The translations under genes and the position numbers were made by a program. A stretch of DNA of 64,000 nt from positions 62,001 to 126,000 of the forward strand of contig NZ_WVZN01000009.1 of NCBI RefSeq assembly GCF_011772445.1, in the 5' to 3' direction. Shown piece by piece: positions 17,811 to 26,604 of this stretch. Each line of letters opens with the position of its first letter. The first letter of the stretch is position 1. The notes beneath the pieces were generated by a model that was not told where the DNA came from, made no database searches, and was given only the letters and a program-made list of their open reading frames with translations. This stretch comes from Hydrogenophaga sp. (lineage in GTDB: Bacteria; Pseudomonadota; Gammaproteobacteria; Burkholderiales; Burkholderiaceae_C).

Positions 17811-19253
17811 ATGACCACCACCTACCCCAGCACCCAGCTCCTCATCGCCAACCAGTGGGTCGACGCCACCAGCGGCAAGACCCTCGACGTGCGCAACCCG
17901 GCCACGGGCCAGGTCATCGGCACGGTGGCGCACGCCGGCATCGAGGACCTGGAGCGCGCGCTGGCGGCGGCGCAGAAGGGCTTCGAGGTCTGGCGCGACA
18001 CCTCGGTCTACGAGCGCGCGGCCCTGATGCGCCGCGCCACCGCGCTGCTGCGCGAGCGCGCTGGCGACATCGCGCGCCTGCTGACGCAGGAGCAGGGCAA
18101 GCCGCTGGCCGAGGCCAAGGGCGAGGTCCTCGCGGGCGCGGACATCCTCGACTGGTTCGCCGAAGAGGGCCGCCGCGTCTACGGCCGCCTGGTGCCGGGC
18201 CGCAACCTGGCCGCGCAGCAGATGGTCATCAAGGAGCCCGTGGGCCCGGTCGCCGCCTTCACGCCCTGGAACTTCCCGGTCAACCAGATCGTGCGAAAGA
18301 TGGGCGCGGCCCTGGCCACCGGCTGCTCTTTCCTGTGCAAGGCGCCGGAGGAAACTCCCGCCGCGCCGGCCGCGCTGTTGCGCTGCTTCGTGGACGCCGG
18401 CCTGCCCCCTGGCGTGGTGGGTCTGGTGTTCGGCGACCCGGCCGAAATCTCCGGCCACCTGATCCCGCACCCGGTGATCCGCAAGGTCACCTTCACCGGC
18501 TCGACCGCCGTGGGCAAGCAGCTCGCGGCCCTGGCCGGGCGCCACATGAAGCGCGTGACCATGGAATTGGGCGGCCACGCACCGGTGATCGTGGCCGAGG
18601 ACGCCGACGTGGCCCTGGCCGTGAAGGCCGCGGGCGCGGCCAAGTTCCGCAACGCGGGCCAGGTCTGCATCTCGCCCACGCGCTTCCTGGTGCACAGCAG
18701 CCTGGTGGAAGCGTTTTCGCGCGCGCTGACGCAGCACGCGCAGGGCCTGAAGCTGGGCGACGGCCTGGCCGAGGGCACCACGCTGGGCCCGCTGGCCAAT
18801 GCGCGCCGCGTGGCAGCCATGGCCCATGTGGTGAAGGATGCGGTCGAGCATGGCGCCGAGGTCCTCACCGGTGGCGAGCGCGTGGGCGAGGCCGGCAACT
18901 TCTTCGCGCCCACCATCATTCGCGAGGTGCCGCTGGAGGCCGACCTCTTCAACAACGAGCCCTTCGGCCCCATCGCGGGCATCCGCGCCTTCGACCGGCT
19001 GGAAGACGCGATCGCCGAGGCCAACCGCCTGCCCTATGGCCTGGCGGCGTACGCCTTCACGCGCTCGTACAAGAACGTGCAGCTGCTGGCCAGCCGCGTG
19101 GAAGCGGGCATGGTGTGGATCAACCAGCCGGCCACGCCCTCGGCCGAGCTGCCCTTCGGCGGCATCAAGGACTCGGGCTACGGTACCGAGGGCGGGCCGG
19201 AGGCGATGGAGGCGTACCTCAACACCAAGGCGGTGTCGGTGGTGGGGGTCTGA
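17811..19253 (+). CDS. NAD(P)-dependent succinate-semialdehyde dehydrogenase family protein
   Basis: 480 residues, aldehyde dehydrogenase superfamily, GabD-like. Active-site residues are all visible: Asn154 in TPWNFP, Lys177 in CKAPEETP, the Rossmann [12 protein letters not shown], catalytic Glu252 in [11 protein letters not shown] and nucleophile Cys286 in [12 protein letters not shown]. Members oxidise succinate semialdehyde or related semialdehydes (for example 2-oxoglutarate semialdehyde) to the acid. The start at 17811 begins the domain cleanly ([18 protein letters not shown]); an upstream in-frame ATG at 17709 lies in the hipB promoter region. No GABA transaminase is adjacent, so the pathway is open. 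Confidence 0.88.
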   Translation: MTTTYPSTQLLIANQWVDATSGKTLDVRNPATGQVIGTVAHAGIEDLERALAAAQKGFEVWRDTSVYERAALMRRATALLRERAGDIARLLTQEQGKPLAEAKGEVLAGADILDWFAEEGRRVYGRLVPGRNLAAQQMVIKEPVGPVAAFTPWNFPVNQIVRKMGAALATGCSFLCKAPEETPAAPAALLRCFVDAGLPPGVVGLVFGDPAEISGHLIPHPVIRKVTFTGSTAVGKQLAALAGRHMKRVTMELGGHAPVIVAEDADVALAVKAAGAAKFRNAGQVCISPTRFLVHSSLVEAFSRALTQHAQGLKLGDGLAEGTTLGPLANARRVAAMAHVVKDAVEHGAEVLTGGERVGEAGNFFAPTIIREVPLEADLFNNEPFGPIAGIRAFDRLEDAIAEANRLPYGLAAYAFTRSYKNVQLLASRVEAGMVWINQPATPSAELPFGGIKDSGYGTEGGPEAMEAYLNTKAVSVVGV

Positions 19254-19262
19254 CGATCTGTT

Positions 19263-19280
19263 TATGCGTTCAACCGCATA
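19263..19280. promoter_or_regulatory. Inverted repeat upstream of hipBA module 2
   Basis: Perfect 6-bp arms TATGCG and CGCATA separated by 6 bp, 65 bp upstream of the second hipB-like gene. HipB of E. coli binds TATCC-N8-GGATA sites in its promoter, and this repeat has a comparable shape. Binding by the adjacent XRE protein is inference. Confidence 0.35.
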
Positions 19281-19320
19281 TTACAGCCAGTCGGGCTTCT
19301 GAAAATGCGTTTGGGGTCAT

Positions 19321-19343
19321 AATTCTCCTCATCATGGAGAATT
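19321..19343. promoter_or_regulatory. Inverted repeat covering the hipB (module 2) ribosome-binding site
   Basis: Perfect 8-bp arms AATTCTCC and GGAGAATT around a 7-bp centre, ending one base before the ATG at 19345. The right arm contains the Shine-Dalgarno GGAGA. It could be an operator for the antitoxin, an RNA hairpin hiding the ribosome-binding site, or both. Confidence 0.5.
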
Positions 19344-19344
19344 T

Positions 19345-19656
19345 ATGACGCCATACGCATACTCCACTCCCGATCCACTTCAGACGCTGCCCGATGTCGG
19401 CCGGCGTTTCCAGGTCATGCGCAAGGCAGCCGGCAAGACACAGACCGAACTCGCCAACGCCGTCGGCATGCGTCAGGAAGCGCTCTCTCGTTTCGAGTCG
19501 GGCAGCGCCGCCGACTTTTCCCTGGCCAAGCTGCTGCGCCTGCTGCAGGCGCTCGAGCTCCAGCTGGAATTCAAGCCGGTCGTGCGCCGGCCCACGCTCG
19601 ATGAGGTGCTGCACGAGGTGCGCGAAGGCCGCAACACCGGGCCTGATGCGCAATGA
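19345..19656 (+). CDS. HipB-like antitoxin, XRE-type DNA-binding protein (module 2)
   Basis: 103 residues. A Cro/C1-type HTH lies at about 17-73: LPDVGRRFQVMRKAAGKTQTELANAVGMRQEALSRFESGSAADFSLAKLLRLLQALELQLEF. It ends in a charged tail (LDEVLHEVREGRNTGPDAQ). The stop overlaps the start of the hipA-like gene by 4 bp, consistent with an antitoxin-toxin pair. Its sequence is clearly different from the module 1 antitoxin, so cross-regulation is not expected from sequence alone. Confidence 0.85.
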   Translation: MTPYAYSTPDPLQTLPDVGRRFQVMRKAAGKTQTELANAVGMRQEALSRFESGSAADFSLAKLLRLLQALELQLEFKPVVRRPTLDEVLHEVREGRNTGPDAQ

Positions 19657-20999
19657 GCCTGAACGTCTTCGTGCACGGCGCCGCCGTCGCCACGCTCGAC
19701 AGCCCGGACGGCTTCGAACACGTCATGCGCTACCTCCCCGGGGTTGCTGCAGAGCGCTTCGTCTCCCTGACCATGCCCGTTGAAGGCCAGGCCTTCCGCT
19801 GGCCGGCCTTGCACCCGTTCTTCCAGGTGAGCCTGCCCGAGGGCTTCCTGTTGTCGGTGCTGAAGGAGCAGTTGGGGCCGCACCTGGGCGCCACGCCACT
19901 TGATCTGCTGTCGGTGGTCGGCCACAACCTCATTGGCCGTGTGCAGGTGAGCGCGGGACAGCGGCCGCAGCCCGAACTGGCCGTGGCCGACCTGAAGCAA
20001 CTCCTGCATGGTGAAGCCTCGCACAAGGTCTTTCTCACGCTGATGAGCCGCTTCGCGGCCTCGGGCGTGTCCGGCGTGGTGCCCAAGTTCCTCAGCCCCG
20101 ATACCGAGGCCTTGTTCCGCAAGGGGACCGTCGCGACCGAACGGCACATCGTGAAGGCTGGCTCCGATCACCAGCCCTTCATAGCGCTCAACGAACACCT
20201 GTGCATGGAAGCGGCCCGACGCTCGGGCGTGCCCGCCGCCGCGACGATGGTGTCCGATGATGCTCAGGTGCTGGTGGTCGAACGATTCGACGTGGATCCG
20301 GCGACCGGCCAGCGCAAGGGTTTCGAGGATTTCTGCAGCTTGCTGGGCCTGCCGCCCGAACAGAAGTACGAATCGACCTGGGAGCGCGTGGCCCGGCTGG
20401 TCCGCGACTATGTGCCCGCGGACCGTCAACGCGCCTCCAACGAGCGCCTGGCCGTCACGCTGCTGCTGACCTATGCGCTGGGCAACGCGGACTGCCACAC
20501 CAAGAACCTGGGATTTCTCTACACCGGCCTGCAGGACGTGGAGGTGGCGCCCGTCTACGACATGCTCACCATCCTGGCCTACGACCGCTACGCAGACAAC
20601 CCGCCGGGCATGTACCTGGATGGTCGCAAACGCTGGGATGCGACCAAGGCCCTGTGGCGCTACCTGCAGCAGCAACTGGGCTTCGAGCCCGCCGCCCAGC
20701 GCGCGCTGGTCGACCGCGTGTGCACCGCCGTCGATGCGGTGGTGCCAGATCTCAAGCACCACATCCGTCACACGCCGGGTTTCGCGCCCGTGGGCCTGCG
20801 CATGCTGTGGGAGTGGAACGAGGGCATGAAGCGCCTGAGCGAGCGACGCACGTTCGGCTTGGCGGACTGGGTCGAGACCGCGGCATCAGAGGATCTGCCC
20901 CGACCGGCACCGGCGGAAAAGTACGCCACGCCCCGACTCGGCGAATCACCGCTGATGGCGCCGCGGCCCCGCAAGCGGCGCGCGCGCCCGGCCTCGTGA
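19653..20999 (+). CDS. HipA family kinase toxin (module 2)
   Basis: 448 residues. The kinase signature is intact: SGVSGVVPKFLSPD (138-150) as the glycine-rich activation segment, VLVVERFDVDP (206-216), catalytic loop GNADCHTKN (277-285) and APVYDMLT (299-306) with the second Asp. An N-terminal HipA subdomain precedes it (FVSLTMPVEGQAFRWPALHPFFQVSLPEGFLL). It is a different HipA subfamily from module 1, sharing only the core motifs. The C-terminal 50 residues (after about 400) are rich in Pro, Arg and Lys and look disordered. Confidence 0.87.
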   Translation: MSLNVFVHGAAVATLDSPDGFEHVMRYLPGVAAERFVSLTMPVEGQAFRWPALHPFFQVSLPEGFLLSVLKEQLGPHLGATPLDLLSVVGHNLIGRVQVSAGQRPQPELAVADLKQLLHGEASHKVFLTLMSRFAASGVSGVVPKFLSPDTEALFRKGTVATERHIVKAGSDHQPFIALNEHLCMEAARRSGVPAAATMVSDDAQVLVVERFDVDPATGQRKGFEDFCSLLGLPPEQKYESTWERVARLVRDYVPADRQRASNERLAVTLLLTYALGNADCHTKNLGFLYTGLQDVEVAPVYDMLTILAYDRYADNPPGMYLDGRKRWDATKALWRYLQQQLGFEPAAQRALVDRVCTAVDAVVPDLKHHIRHTPGFAPVGLRMLWEWNEGMKRLSERRTFGLADWVETAASEDLPRPAPAEKYATPRLGESPLMAPRPRKRRARPAS

Positions 21000-21056
21000 C
21001 ATAACTTCCGCTTCCCACACAAGGCCCGAGCATTGCTGGGCATGCCCGCAACGCCC

Positions 21057-21881
21057 TCAGCTCACCACCGCCAGGATCACGTCCGAAGCCTTGATCAGCG
21101 CCGTGGCCTCGGCGCCGGGCGCCAGGCCCAGCTCGGCCACCGCGCCCTGCGGCACCACGGCCACCACCTCGAGGTCGCCGTCGGCGCGCAGCACCACCTC
21201 GGCGTTCACCGCGCCGGGCGTGACCGACACCACCTCACCGGCGATGCGGTTGCGCGCCGAGACACGCGCGCCGGCCAGGTCCACCGCCAGCATCACGGCC
21301 GATGACTTGATCAGCACGATCACCGCCATCTGCGTGCGCAGCGCCAGCGCTTCGGTGCTGGCGCGCGTGACGGTAGCGGCCAGGCGCTGACCGCCGGGCA
21401 GGGCGACTTCGATGTCGTCGTTCACCGCACCGGCGCGCACCGCCGTGACGGTGCCCAACCACTGGTTGCGTGCGCTGGTCTTCATGTTGAGCACCTTCAG
21501 CAGGGAGAACTCCTGGTCCAGGTCCATCGCGCCCTGTTCGATGAGCCCGAGAAAACGCTGGTGCACCGCGTGCACCTGCCCGTAACGCGCGATGAGGCGC
21601 TGACCGAAGGCGGTGAGCCGGGTGGCGCCGCCGCCCTTGCCACCGACCGCACGCTCCACCACGGGCTGGCTGGCGCGCTGGTTCATGGTGTCGATGGCGT
21701 CCCACGCGGCCTTGTAGCTCATCCCGAAGGCCTTGGCGGCCTGGGTGATGGAGCCGTGCTCGGCCACGGCGCGCAGCAATTCGATGCGACCGTGGCCCGC
21801 GAGGCTGGCGCCACCGGCCGACAGCCAGAGCGCGCCGTGCACCTCCAGCGGGTTCTTGCTCCTGTGCTTCTTCGTCGCCAT
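21057..21881 (-). CDS. modE: Molybdate-responsive transcriptional regulator ModE
   Basis: 274 residues, full ModE architecture. The N-terminal winged HTH contains GRIELLRAVAEHGSITQAAKAFGMSYKAAWDAIDTMN; GGKGGGATRLTAFGQRLI follows as in E. coli ModE. Two Mop/TOBE domains make up the C-terminal half: SARNQWLGTVTAVRAGAVNDDIEVALPGGQRLAATVT and SARNRIAGEVVSVTPGAVNAEVVLRADGDLEVVAVV, both with the SARN oxyanion-binding motif. It senses molybdate or tungstate and represses the mod operon. It is the last gene of modABC-modE, 40 bp after modC, and a ModE box lies before modA, so the operon is self-limiting. Confidence 0.95.
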   Translation of the reverse strand: MATKKHRSKNPLEVHGALWLSAGGASLAGHGRIELLRAVAEHGSITQAAKAFGMSYKAAWDAIDTMNQRASQPVVERAVGGKGGGATRLTAFGQRLIARYGQVHAVHQRFLGLIEQGAMDLDQEFSLLKVLNMKTSARNQWLGTVTAVRAGAVNDDIEVALPGGQRLAATVTRASTEALALRTQMAVIVLIKSSAVMLAVDLAGARVSARNRIAGEVVSVTPGAVNAEVVLRADGDLEVVAVVPQGAVAELGLAPGAEATALIKASDVILAVVS

Positions 21882-21921
21882 CGTGGCTGCTCCTGCGGCT
21901 TTCGGGGCCGCGGCGAGGATA

Positions 21922-22611
21922 TCAGCGGTCCTCCAGGGCCCCGCCGCAGGTCACGGTGCGGCCGGCGTCCACGCAGACCACCTCCTGGGCGAGGTGGCGC
22001 ACATCGTCGTCGTCGTGCGTGATCAGCAGCAGCGGCAGTTGCAGCTCGGCCTGCAGGTCCTTCAGTTCATCGCGCAGGCGCTGGCGCAGGCCCTTGTCCA
22101 GGGCGGCGAAGGGTTCGTCCAGCAGCAGCGCCGTGGGCCGGGACACCAGGGCGCGCGCCAGCGCCGTGCGCTGTCGCTGGCCGCCCGAGATCTGGTGCGG
22201 GTGGTGGCCGGCCACGGCGTTCAGGCCGAAGCTGGCGAGCCAGCGGTCCACCTCGGCGTTCGCTTCGTCCCTGGCCGGGTTGCGCAGGCCCTGGCGCAAC
22301 GCGAAAGCCACGTTCTGCCGCACCGTGAGGTGCGGGAACAGCGCGTAGTCCTGGAACATGTAGGCCAGGTGGCGCTGCTGCGCGGTGCTGCGCACGCCGC
22401 GTTCGCTGTCGAACAGCACACGGCCGTCCACGGCGACGCGGCCCCGATCGGGCACCAGGATGCCGGCGACCATCTTGAGCGTCAGCGTCTTGCCCGCGCC
22501 CGAGGGACCGAACAGCACCACGCGCTGCGCGGGCGACCGGACGCTCACGTCCAGGTCGAAGCGCGAGTCGCCTTGCCGCAAGGTCTTCTGCAAGAACAGG
22601 TCCCAGATCAC
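21922..22611 (-). CDS. modC: Molybdate ABC transporter ATP-binding protein ModC, short form
   Basis: 229 residues. Walker A GPSGAGKT, ABC signature ISGGQRQRTALARAL, Walker B LLLDEPFAALD and LLITHDDDDV are present. The protein ends straight after the ATPase core; E. coli ModC carries a further C-terminal Mop domain (about 350 residues in total) that senses molybdate and feeds back on transport. That regulatory domain is absent here, and the end (CGGALEDR followed by a normal stop) shows no sign of frameshift. It would work with ModB and ModA. Confidence 0.93.
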   Translation of the reverse strand: MIWDLFLQKTLRQGDSRFDLDVSVRSPAQRVVLFGPSGAGKTLTLKMVAGILVPDRGRVAVDGRVLFDSERGVRSTAQQRHLAYMFQDYALFPHLTVRQNVAFALRQGLRNPARDEANAEVDRWLASFGLNAVAGHHPHQISGGQRQRTALARALVSRPTALLLDEPFAALDKGLRQRLRDELKDLQAELQLPLLLITHDDDDVRHLAQEVVCVDAGRTVTCGGALEDR

Positions 22612-22624
22612 GGCCGTGTCTCCC

Positions 22625-23296
22625 TCAGCGCGCCGCCACCCGGCCGGGCACCAGTCGGCCGGCGCCCAGCAGCACCGCCAGGCAGACGATCGAGGTGATC
22701 ACCACCAGGAAGTTGGCCGTGCCGTCCTGCCCCGCCTGCACCGCCTCGTAGACGGCGATGGAGAGCGTCTGCGTCTTGCCGACGATGCTGCCCGCCACCA
22801 TGAGCGTGGCGCCGAACTCGCCCAGCGCGCGCGCGAAGGCCAGCAGCAGCCCGGCGAGGATGCCGCGCCAGGCCAGCGGCAGCGTCACGCGAAAGAAGAT
22901 GCCCCATTCGCCGAGCCCCAGCGTGCGCGCCGCGTCTTCGAACTGCGGGTCCACCGTCTCGAAGGCCGCGCGCGCCGCCTTGAACACCAGCGGGAAGGCC
23001 ACGAGGGTGGCCGCGATGATGGCCGCCTCCACCGTGAAGATGAGGCGGATGCCGAAGTGCTGCAGCAGCCAGGCGCCCAGCACGCCCTGGCTGCCGATGA
23101 CCACCAGCAGGTAGTAGCCCAGCACGGTGGGCGGCATCACCATGGGCAGGGTGAGCGCGGCGTCCACCAGGTCGCGGCCGGGGAAACGCCCGCGCGCCAG
23201 CGCGTAGCCCACCGCCGTGCCCAGCAAGAGGTTGAGCGCGGTGGCCCAGCCCGCCACCTTCAGGGTGAGGACCAGCGGGATCCAGGCGTCGGCCAC
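22625..23296 (-). CDS. modB: Molybdate ABC transporter permease ModB
   Basis: 223 residues with about five membrane helices. The permease loop DAARTLGLGEWGIFFRVTLPLAWRGILAGLLLAFARALGEFGATLMVAG is characteristic of ModB, and the N-terminus (WIPLVLTLKVAGWATALNLLLGTAVGYALA) matches the family start. It lies 21 bp after modA and 13 bp before modC. Confidence 0.95.
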   Translation of the reverse strand: MADAWIPLVLTLKVAGWATALNLLLGTAVGYALARGRFPGRDLVDAALTLPMVMPPTVLGYYLLVVIGSQGVLGAWLLQHFGIRLIFTVEAAIIAATLVAFPLVFKAARAAFETVDPQFEDAARTLGLGEWGIFFRVTLPLAWRGILAGLLLAFARALGEFGATLMVAGSIVGKTQTLSIAVYEAVQAGQDGTANFLVVITSIVCLAVLLGAGRLVPGRVAAR

Positions 23297-23317
23297 GACA
23301 GAACCTGCGGCGAGCGT

Positions 23318-24073
23318 TCAGGGCTTGCCGAAGCCGTACTTCGCCAGCACCGCCTGCGCGGGCGGCGTGAACAGGAAGTCGACGAACTTTTCGCCCATGG
23401 CGGCGTTGGGTCCGGCCGGCAGCGGCGCCACAGGGTAAAGGATGGGCTTGGGCGTGGGCACGGTGAGGGCGACCTTGATCCTGTCGGCCATCAGCGCGGC
23501 GTCGGTGGAGTAGACGAAGCCGGCGTCGACCTCGGCGCGCTGCACGTAGTCCAGTGCCTGGCGCACGTTGGTGGCGCCCACCACCTTCGGCTCGATGGCG
23601 CCCCACAGCCTGGCGCCTTCGAGCACGCCCTTGGTGTAGCGGCCCACGGGCACGCTGGCGGGCAGGCCGATGGCGATCTTGCCGTAGGCGGGCTGGGTCA
23701 GGTCGGCCACCGCCGACGGCACCTTGGTGCTGGCGCCGGGCACGATGACGACTAGGCGGTTGGAGGCGAAGTCGCGCCGCTGCGCGGGTTTGACGAGGTT
23801 CTGCGCCTGGGCCTGGTCCATGGTGTCCTGGTCGGCGCTGGCGAACACGTCGGCCGGCGCGCCCTTGGCGATCTGCTGCAGCAACACGCCCGAGGCCGCG
23901 AAGTTGAGCTGCACCTTGGTGCCTGGGTGTGCCGCCTCGAACAGGGGTGCGATGTCCTTGAAGGCGTTGGTGAGGCTGGCGGCGGCGGAGACGGTGAGGT
24001 CGGCCGCCTGGGCGGCGAAGGAGAGGCCGGCGGCGAGCGCGAGGGCCAGGGTGTGGGTCAGGCGGTTCTGCAT
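23318..24073 (-). CDS. modA: Periplasmic molybdate-binding protein ModA
   Basis: 251 residues. Signal peptide MQNRLTHTLALALAAGLSFAAQA is followed by ADLTVSAAASLTNAFKDIAPLFEAAHPGTKVQLNFAASGVLLQQIAKGAPADVFASADQ, a classic ModA N-terminal lobe with the Ser residues that coordinate the oxyanion. The second lobe includes GFVYSTDA. The start at 24073 has GGAG 7 bases upstream. It is the first gene of modABC-modE, directly behind the ModE box. Confidence 0.95.
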   Translation of the reverse strand: MQNRLTHTLALALAAGLSFAAQAADLTVSAAASLTNAFKDIAPLFEAAHPGTKVQLNFAASGVLLQQIAKGAPADVFASADQDTMDQAQAQNLVKPAQRRDFASNRLVVIVPGASTKVPSAVADLTQPAYGKIAIGLPASVPVGRYTKGVLEGARLWGAIEPKVVGATNVRQALDYVQRAEVDAGFVYSTDAALMADRIKVALTVPTPKPILYPVAPLPAGPNAAMGEKFVDFLFTPPAQAVLAKYGFGKP

Positions 24074-24094
24074 GGGCGTGCTCCGTGAGGGCTT

Positions 24095-24118
24095 CGCTAT
24101 ATCCAACTGAATATAGCG
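24095..24118. promoter_or_regulatory. ModE box in the modA promoter
   Basis: Perfect palindrome CGCTATAT-N8-ATATAGCG, 21 bp upstream of the modA start. It matches the known ModE operator of E. coli (CGCTATATA and TATATAGCG-type half-sites) and includes TATATT/TATAGC hexamers that can serve as the -10 element on the modA strand. Since modE is in the same operon, this is very probably its target site. Confidence 0.88.
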
Positions 24119-24154
24119 CATCGTTCACATCGCACGACACTGCGCGTCATCGAC

Positions 24155-24170
24155 GTTCAGTTTCCTGAAC
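24155..24170. promoter_or_regulatory. Palindrome upstream of the mrp sigma-54 promoter, candidate enhancer
   Basis: GTTCAG and CTGAAC, perfect 6-bp arms with 4 bp between. The centre is about 97 bp upstream of the transcription start predicted for the sigma-54 promoter at 24234-24248, the normal distance for an activator site of an NtrC-type regulator. It could instead serve the divergent mod operon. Confidence 0.4.
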
Positions 24171-24233
24171 ACGCGCGCGGCAAGGCCCCGCGCAAGTGCT
24201 TGATTCCCAAGGGCAACGCGGCCCTGAACGCGC

Positions 24234-24248
24234 CGGCACGGCGCTTGC
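24234..24248 (+). promoter_or_regulatory. Sigma-54 (-24/-12) promoter of the first mrp operon
   Basis: CGGCACG-N4-TTGC, with GG at 24235-24236 and GC at 24247-24248 exactly 10 bp apart, matches the TGGCACG-N4-TTGC consensus at all but the first base. Start of transcription would be near 24260, leaving a leader of about 23 bases before the mrpA ATG, with AGGGA as ribosome-binding site. A sigma-54 activator gene lies inside the same gene cluster (31848-33176). Confidence 0.6.
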
Positions 24249-24282
24249 GCTGGAACAGGCAGGGACCTCACCCCGCCTGCCC

Positions 24283-26604
24283 ATGTCGCTCACCCTGTTC
24301 GTCTTCACCGCCCTGTTGTCCGCGCCGCTCTTGTGGGCGCTGCTGCGCTGGCGCGCGCCGCTGGCCGCGCTGGCCTGGCTGCTGCCCGCCGCGCTGTGCG
24401 CGGGCTTCGCCAGCCTGCTGCCCGAGGTGCTGGCCAGCGGCGCGCGCGTGGAAGTCACGCCCTGGATCCCCAGCCTGGGCATCGCGCTGGCGCTGCGGGC
24501 CGACGGCCTGTCGCTGCTGTTCGCGCTGCTGATCACGGGCATCGGCACGTTCATCTTCCTGTACGCGGCGCGCTACCTCGCGGGGCACGCGGACATCGCG
24601 CGCTTCTTCGCGCGGCTTACGCTCTTCATGGGCGCCATGCTGGGGGCTGTGCTGGCCGACGACCTGATCGTGCTGCTGGTGTTCTGGGAGCTCACCAGCC
24701 TGGCGTCCTTCCTGCTGATCGGCTTCACGCCCGAACAGGCGGCCTCGCGCCGCTCGGCGCAGCAGGGCCTGCTGATCACCGTGGGCGGTGGCCTGGCGCT
24801 GCTGGCCGGCGCCATCGTGCTGGGGCAGGCCGCGGGCACGTTCCGGATCTCGGAGATCCTGGCGACGCAGGGCCTGGCCGCGCATCCGCATGCCGCCTGG
24901 GTGATCGCGCTGGTCGCCCTGGGCGCCTTCGCCAAGTCGGCCCAGGTGCCGTTGCACGCCTGGCTGCCCAACGCCATGGTGGCGCCCACGCCGGTGTCGG
25001 CCTTTCTGCATTCGGCCACCATGGTCAAGCTGGGCGTGTACCTGCTGGCGCGCCTGAACCAGGTGGTTGGCGAGCACGCGCTGTGGACCGGCCTGCTGCT
25101 GACGGCGGGCCTGGCCACCATGCTCACTGGCGCGCTGTTGTCGCTGCGCGAGACCGACCTCAAGCGCGTGCTGGCCTACTCCACCGTGGTGTCGCTCGGC
25201 ACACTCGTCACGCTGATCGCGCTGCCGCACCCGCTGGCGGCCACGGCCATGGTGGCCTTCCTCATCGTGCACGCGCTGTACAAGGCCTGCCTGTTCATGG
25301 TGGCGGGCATCGTGGACCACGAGGCCGGCACGCGCGACAGCACGCAGCTCGGCGGCCTGGCGCGGCGCATGCCGCTGACGGCGGCCACCGCGCTGCTGGC
25401 GGGCCTGTCCATGGCCGGCCTGCCGCCCTTCGTGGGCTTCGTGGCGAAGGAGCTGGTGTACGAGGCGCAGCTCAGCGCCACCGCCTCGTGGTTGCCGGTG
25501 GCCATCGCCATCCTGGCCAATGCGGTGATGGTGGCGGTGGCCGGCGTGGTGACGGTGCGCGCCTTCTGGGGCCCGCTGCGCCCCACGCCCCTGACGCCGC
25601 ACGACCCGCCGCTGGCCATGTGGATCGGCCCCGCGCTGCTGGCCGCGCTGGGCCTGCTGCTGGGCCTGGCGCCCGGGCTGGCCGGCGATCTGGTGCAGGC
25701 GGCGGCGAGCGCCGTGGCCGGCCACCCCACCGAGACGACGCTGTCGCTGTGGCACGGCCTCACGCCCATGCTGGCGCTGAGCGTGTTCACCTTGGCGCTG
25801 GGCGTGGCCATCTACCGCGGCTGGAACCGCCTTCACCGCGCACTGGCGGCTCGCGAGGCCATCACCACGCACGGCCCCGACGCGGCCTACGACCGCGCCA
25901 TGGCCGCGCTGCAACGCGTGGCGGTGTGGCAGACGCAGCGCATCCAGTCGGGCAGCCTGCGTCGCTACCTGGGCGCCACGTTGGCGGTGGTGGGCGGGTC
26001 GGTGGGCCTGGCGCTGGTCGCGCGCGACGCGCTGGCCTGGCCGTCGTTGACGGGCGCGCTGTCGCTGTACGCCTTGTTGCCGGCCCTGCTGTTGCTGGCG
26101 GCCTGGGCCGTGGTGCGCGCGCGGGGCTTTCTGCGCGGCATCGTGGCGGCGGGCATGGTGGGCTTCGGGCTGGCGCTGGTGTTCCTGTTCCACGGCGCGC
26201 CGGACCTGGCGTTCACGCAGTTCTCGGTGGAGGCGGTGGCGATCGTGGTGCTGCTGGCGATCGCCGGACGCATGCCCTTCGCGCGCGAGGATGCGCGCAC
26301 GGCGCCACAGCGTCGGATGGACGCGGTCATCGCCATCGGTTTCGGCGCGGTGGCCTCGCTGCTGCTGCTGTCGGTGCTGGCCACACCCTTCGACGAGCGC
26401 CTGCCCGACTTCTTCCGCGCCACCAGCGTGCCCGAGGCGCACGGCCGCAACCTGGTGAACGTGATCATCGTGGACTTCCGCGCACTGGACACGCTGGGCG
26501 AGATCACGGTGCTGGCGCTGGCGGCGCTGGCCGCGGCCGCCGCGCTCGCGGGCACGCGGCGATCGCGCGGCACCGTCGACAAAGACGGGGAGGGCACCGC
26601 ATGA
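24283..26604 (+). CDS. mrpA: Mrp-type Na+/H+ antiporter subunit A (cluster 1)
   Basis: 773 residues, about 20 membrane helices. The NuoL-like core shows [18 protein letters not shown] (the conserved Glu of helix 5), [40 protein letters not shown] and [19 protein letters not shown]. The MrpA-specific C-terminal extension is present: [23 protein letters not shown] and the closing [24 protein letters not shown]. MrpA is one of the proton-translocating subunits of the hetero-oligomeric antiporter. The start is set at 24283 where the first helix begins. It overlaps mrpB by 4 bp. Confidence 0.95.
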   Translation: MSLTLFVFTALLSAPLLWALLRWRAPLAALAWLLPAALCAGFASLLPEVLASGARVEVTPWIPSLGIALALRADGLSLLFALLITGIGTFIFLYAARYLAGHADIARFFARLTLFMGAMLGAVLADDLIVLLVFWELTSLASFLLIGFTPEQAASRRSAQQGLLITVGGGLALLAGAIVLGQAAGTFRISEILATQGLAAHPHAAWVIALVALGAFAKSAQVPLHAWLPNAMVAPTPVSAFLHSATMVKLGVYLLARLNQVVGEHALWTGLLLTAGLATMLTGALLSLRETDLKRVLAYSTVVSLGTLVTLIALPHPLAATAMVAFLIVHALYKACLFMVAGIVDHEAGTRDSTQLGGLARRMPLTAATALLAGLSMAGLPPFVGFVAKELVYEAQLSATASWLPVAIAILANAVMVAVAGVVTVRAFWGPLRPTPLTPHDPPLAMWIGPALLAALGLLLGLAPGLAGDLVQAAASAVAGHPTETTLSLWHGLTPMLALSVFTLALGVAIYRGWNRLHRALAAREAITTHGPDAAYDRAMAALQRVAVWQTQRIQSGSLRRYLGATLAVVGGSVGLALVARDALAWPSLTGALSLYALLPALLLLAAWAVVRARGFLRGIVAAGMVGFGLALVFLFHGAPDLAFTQFSVEAVAIVVLLAIAGRMPFAREDARTAPQRRMDAVIAIGFGAVASLLLLSVLATPFDERLPDFFRATSVPEAHGRNLVNVIIVDFRALDTLGEITVLALAALAAAAALAGTRRSRGTVDKDGEGTA

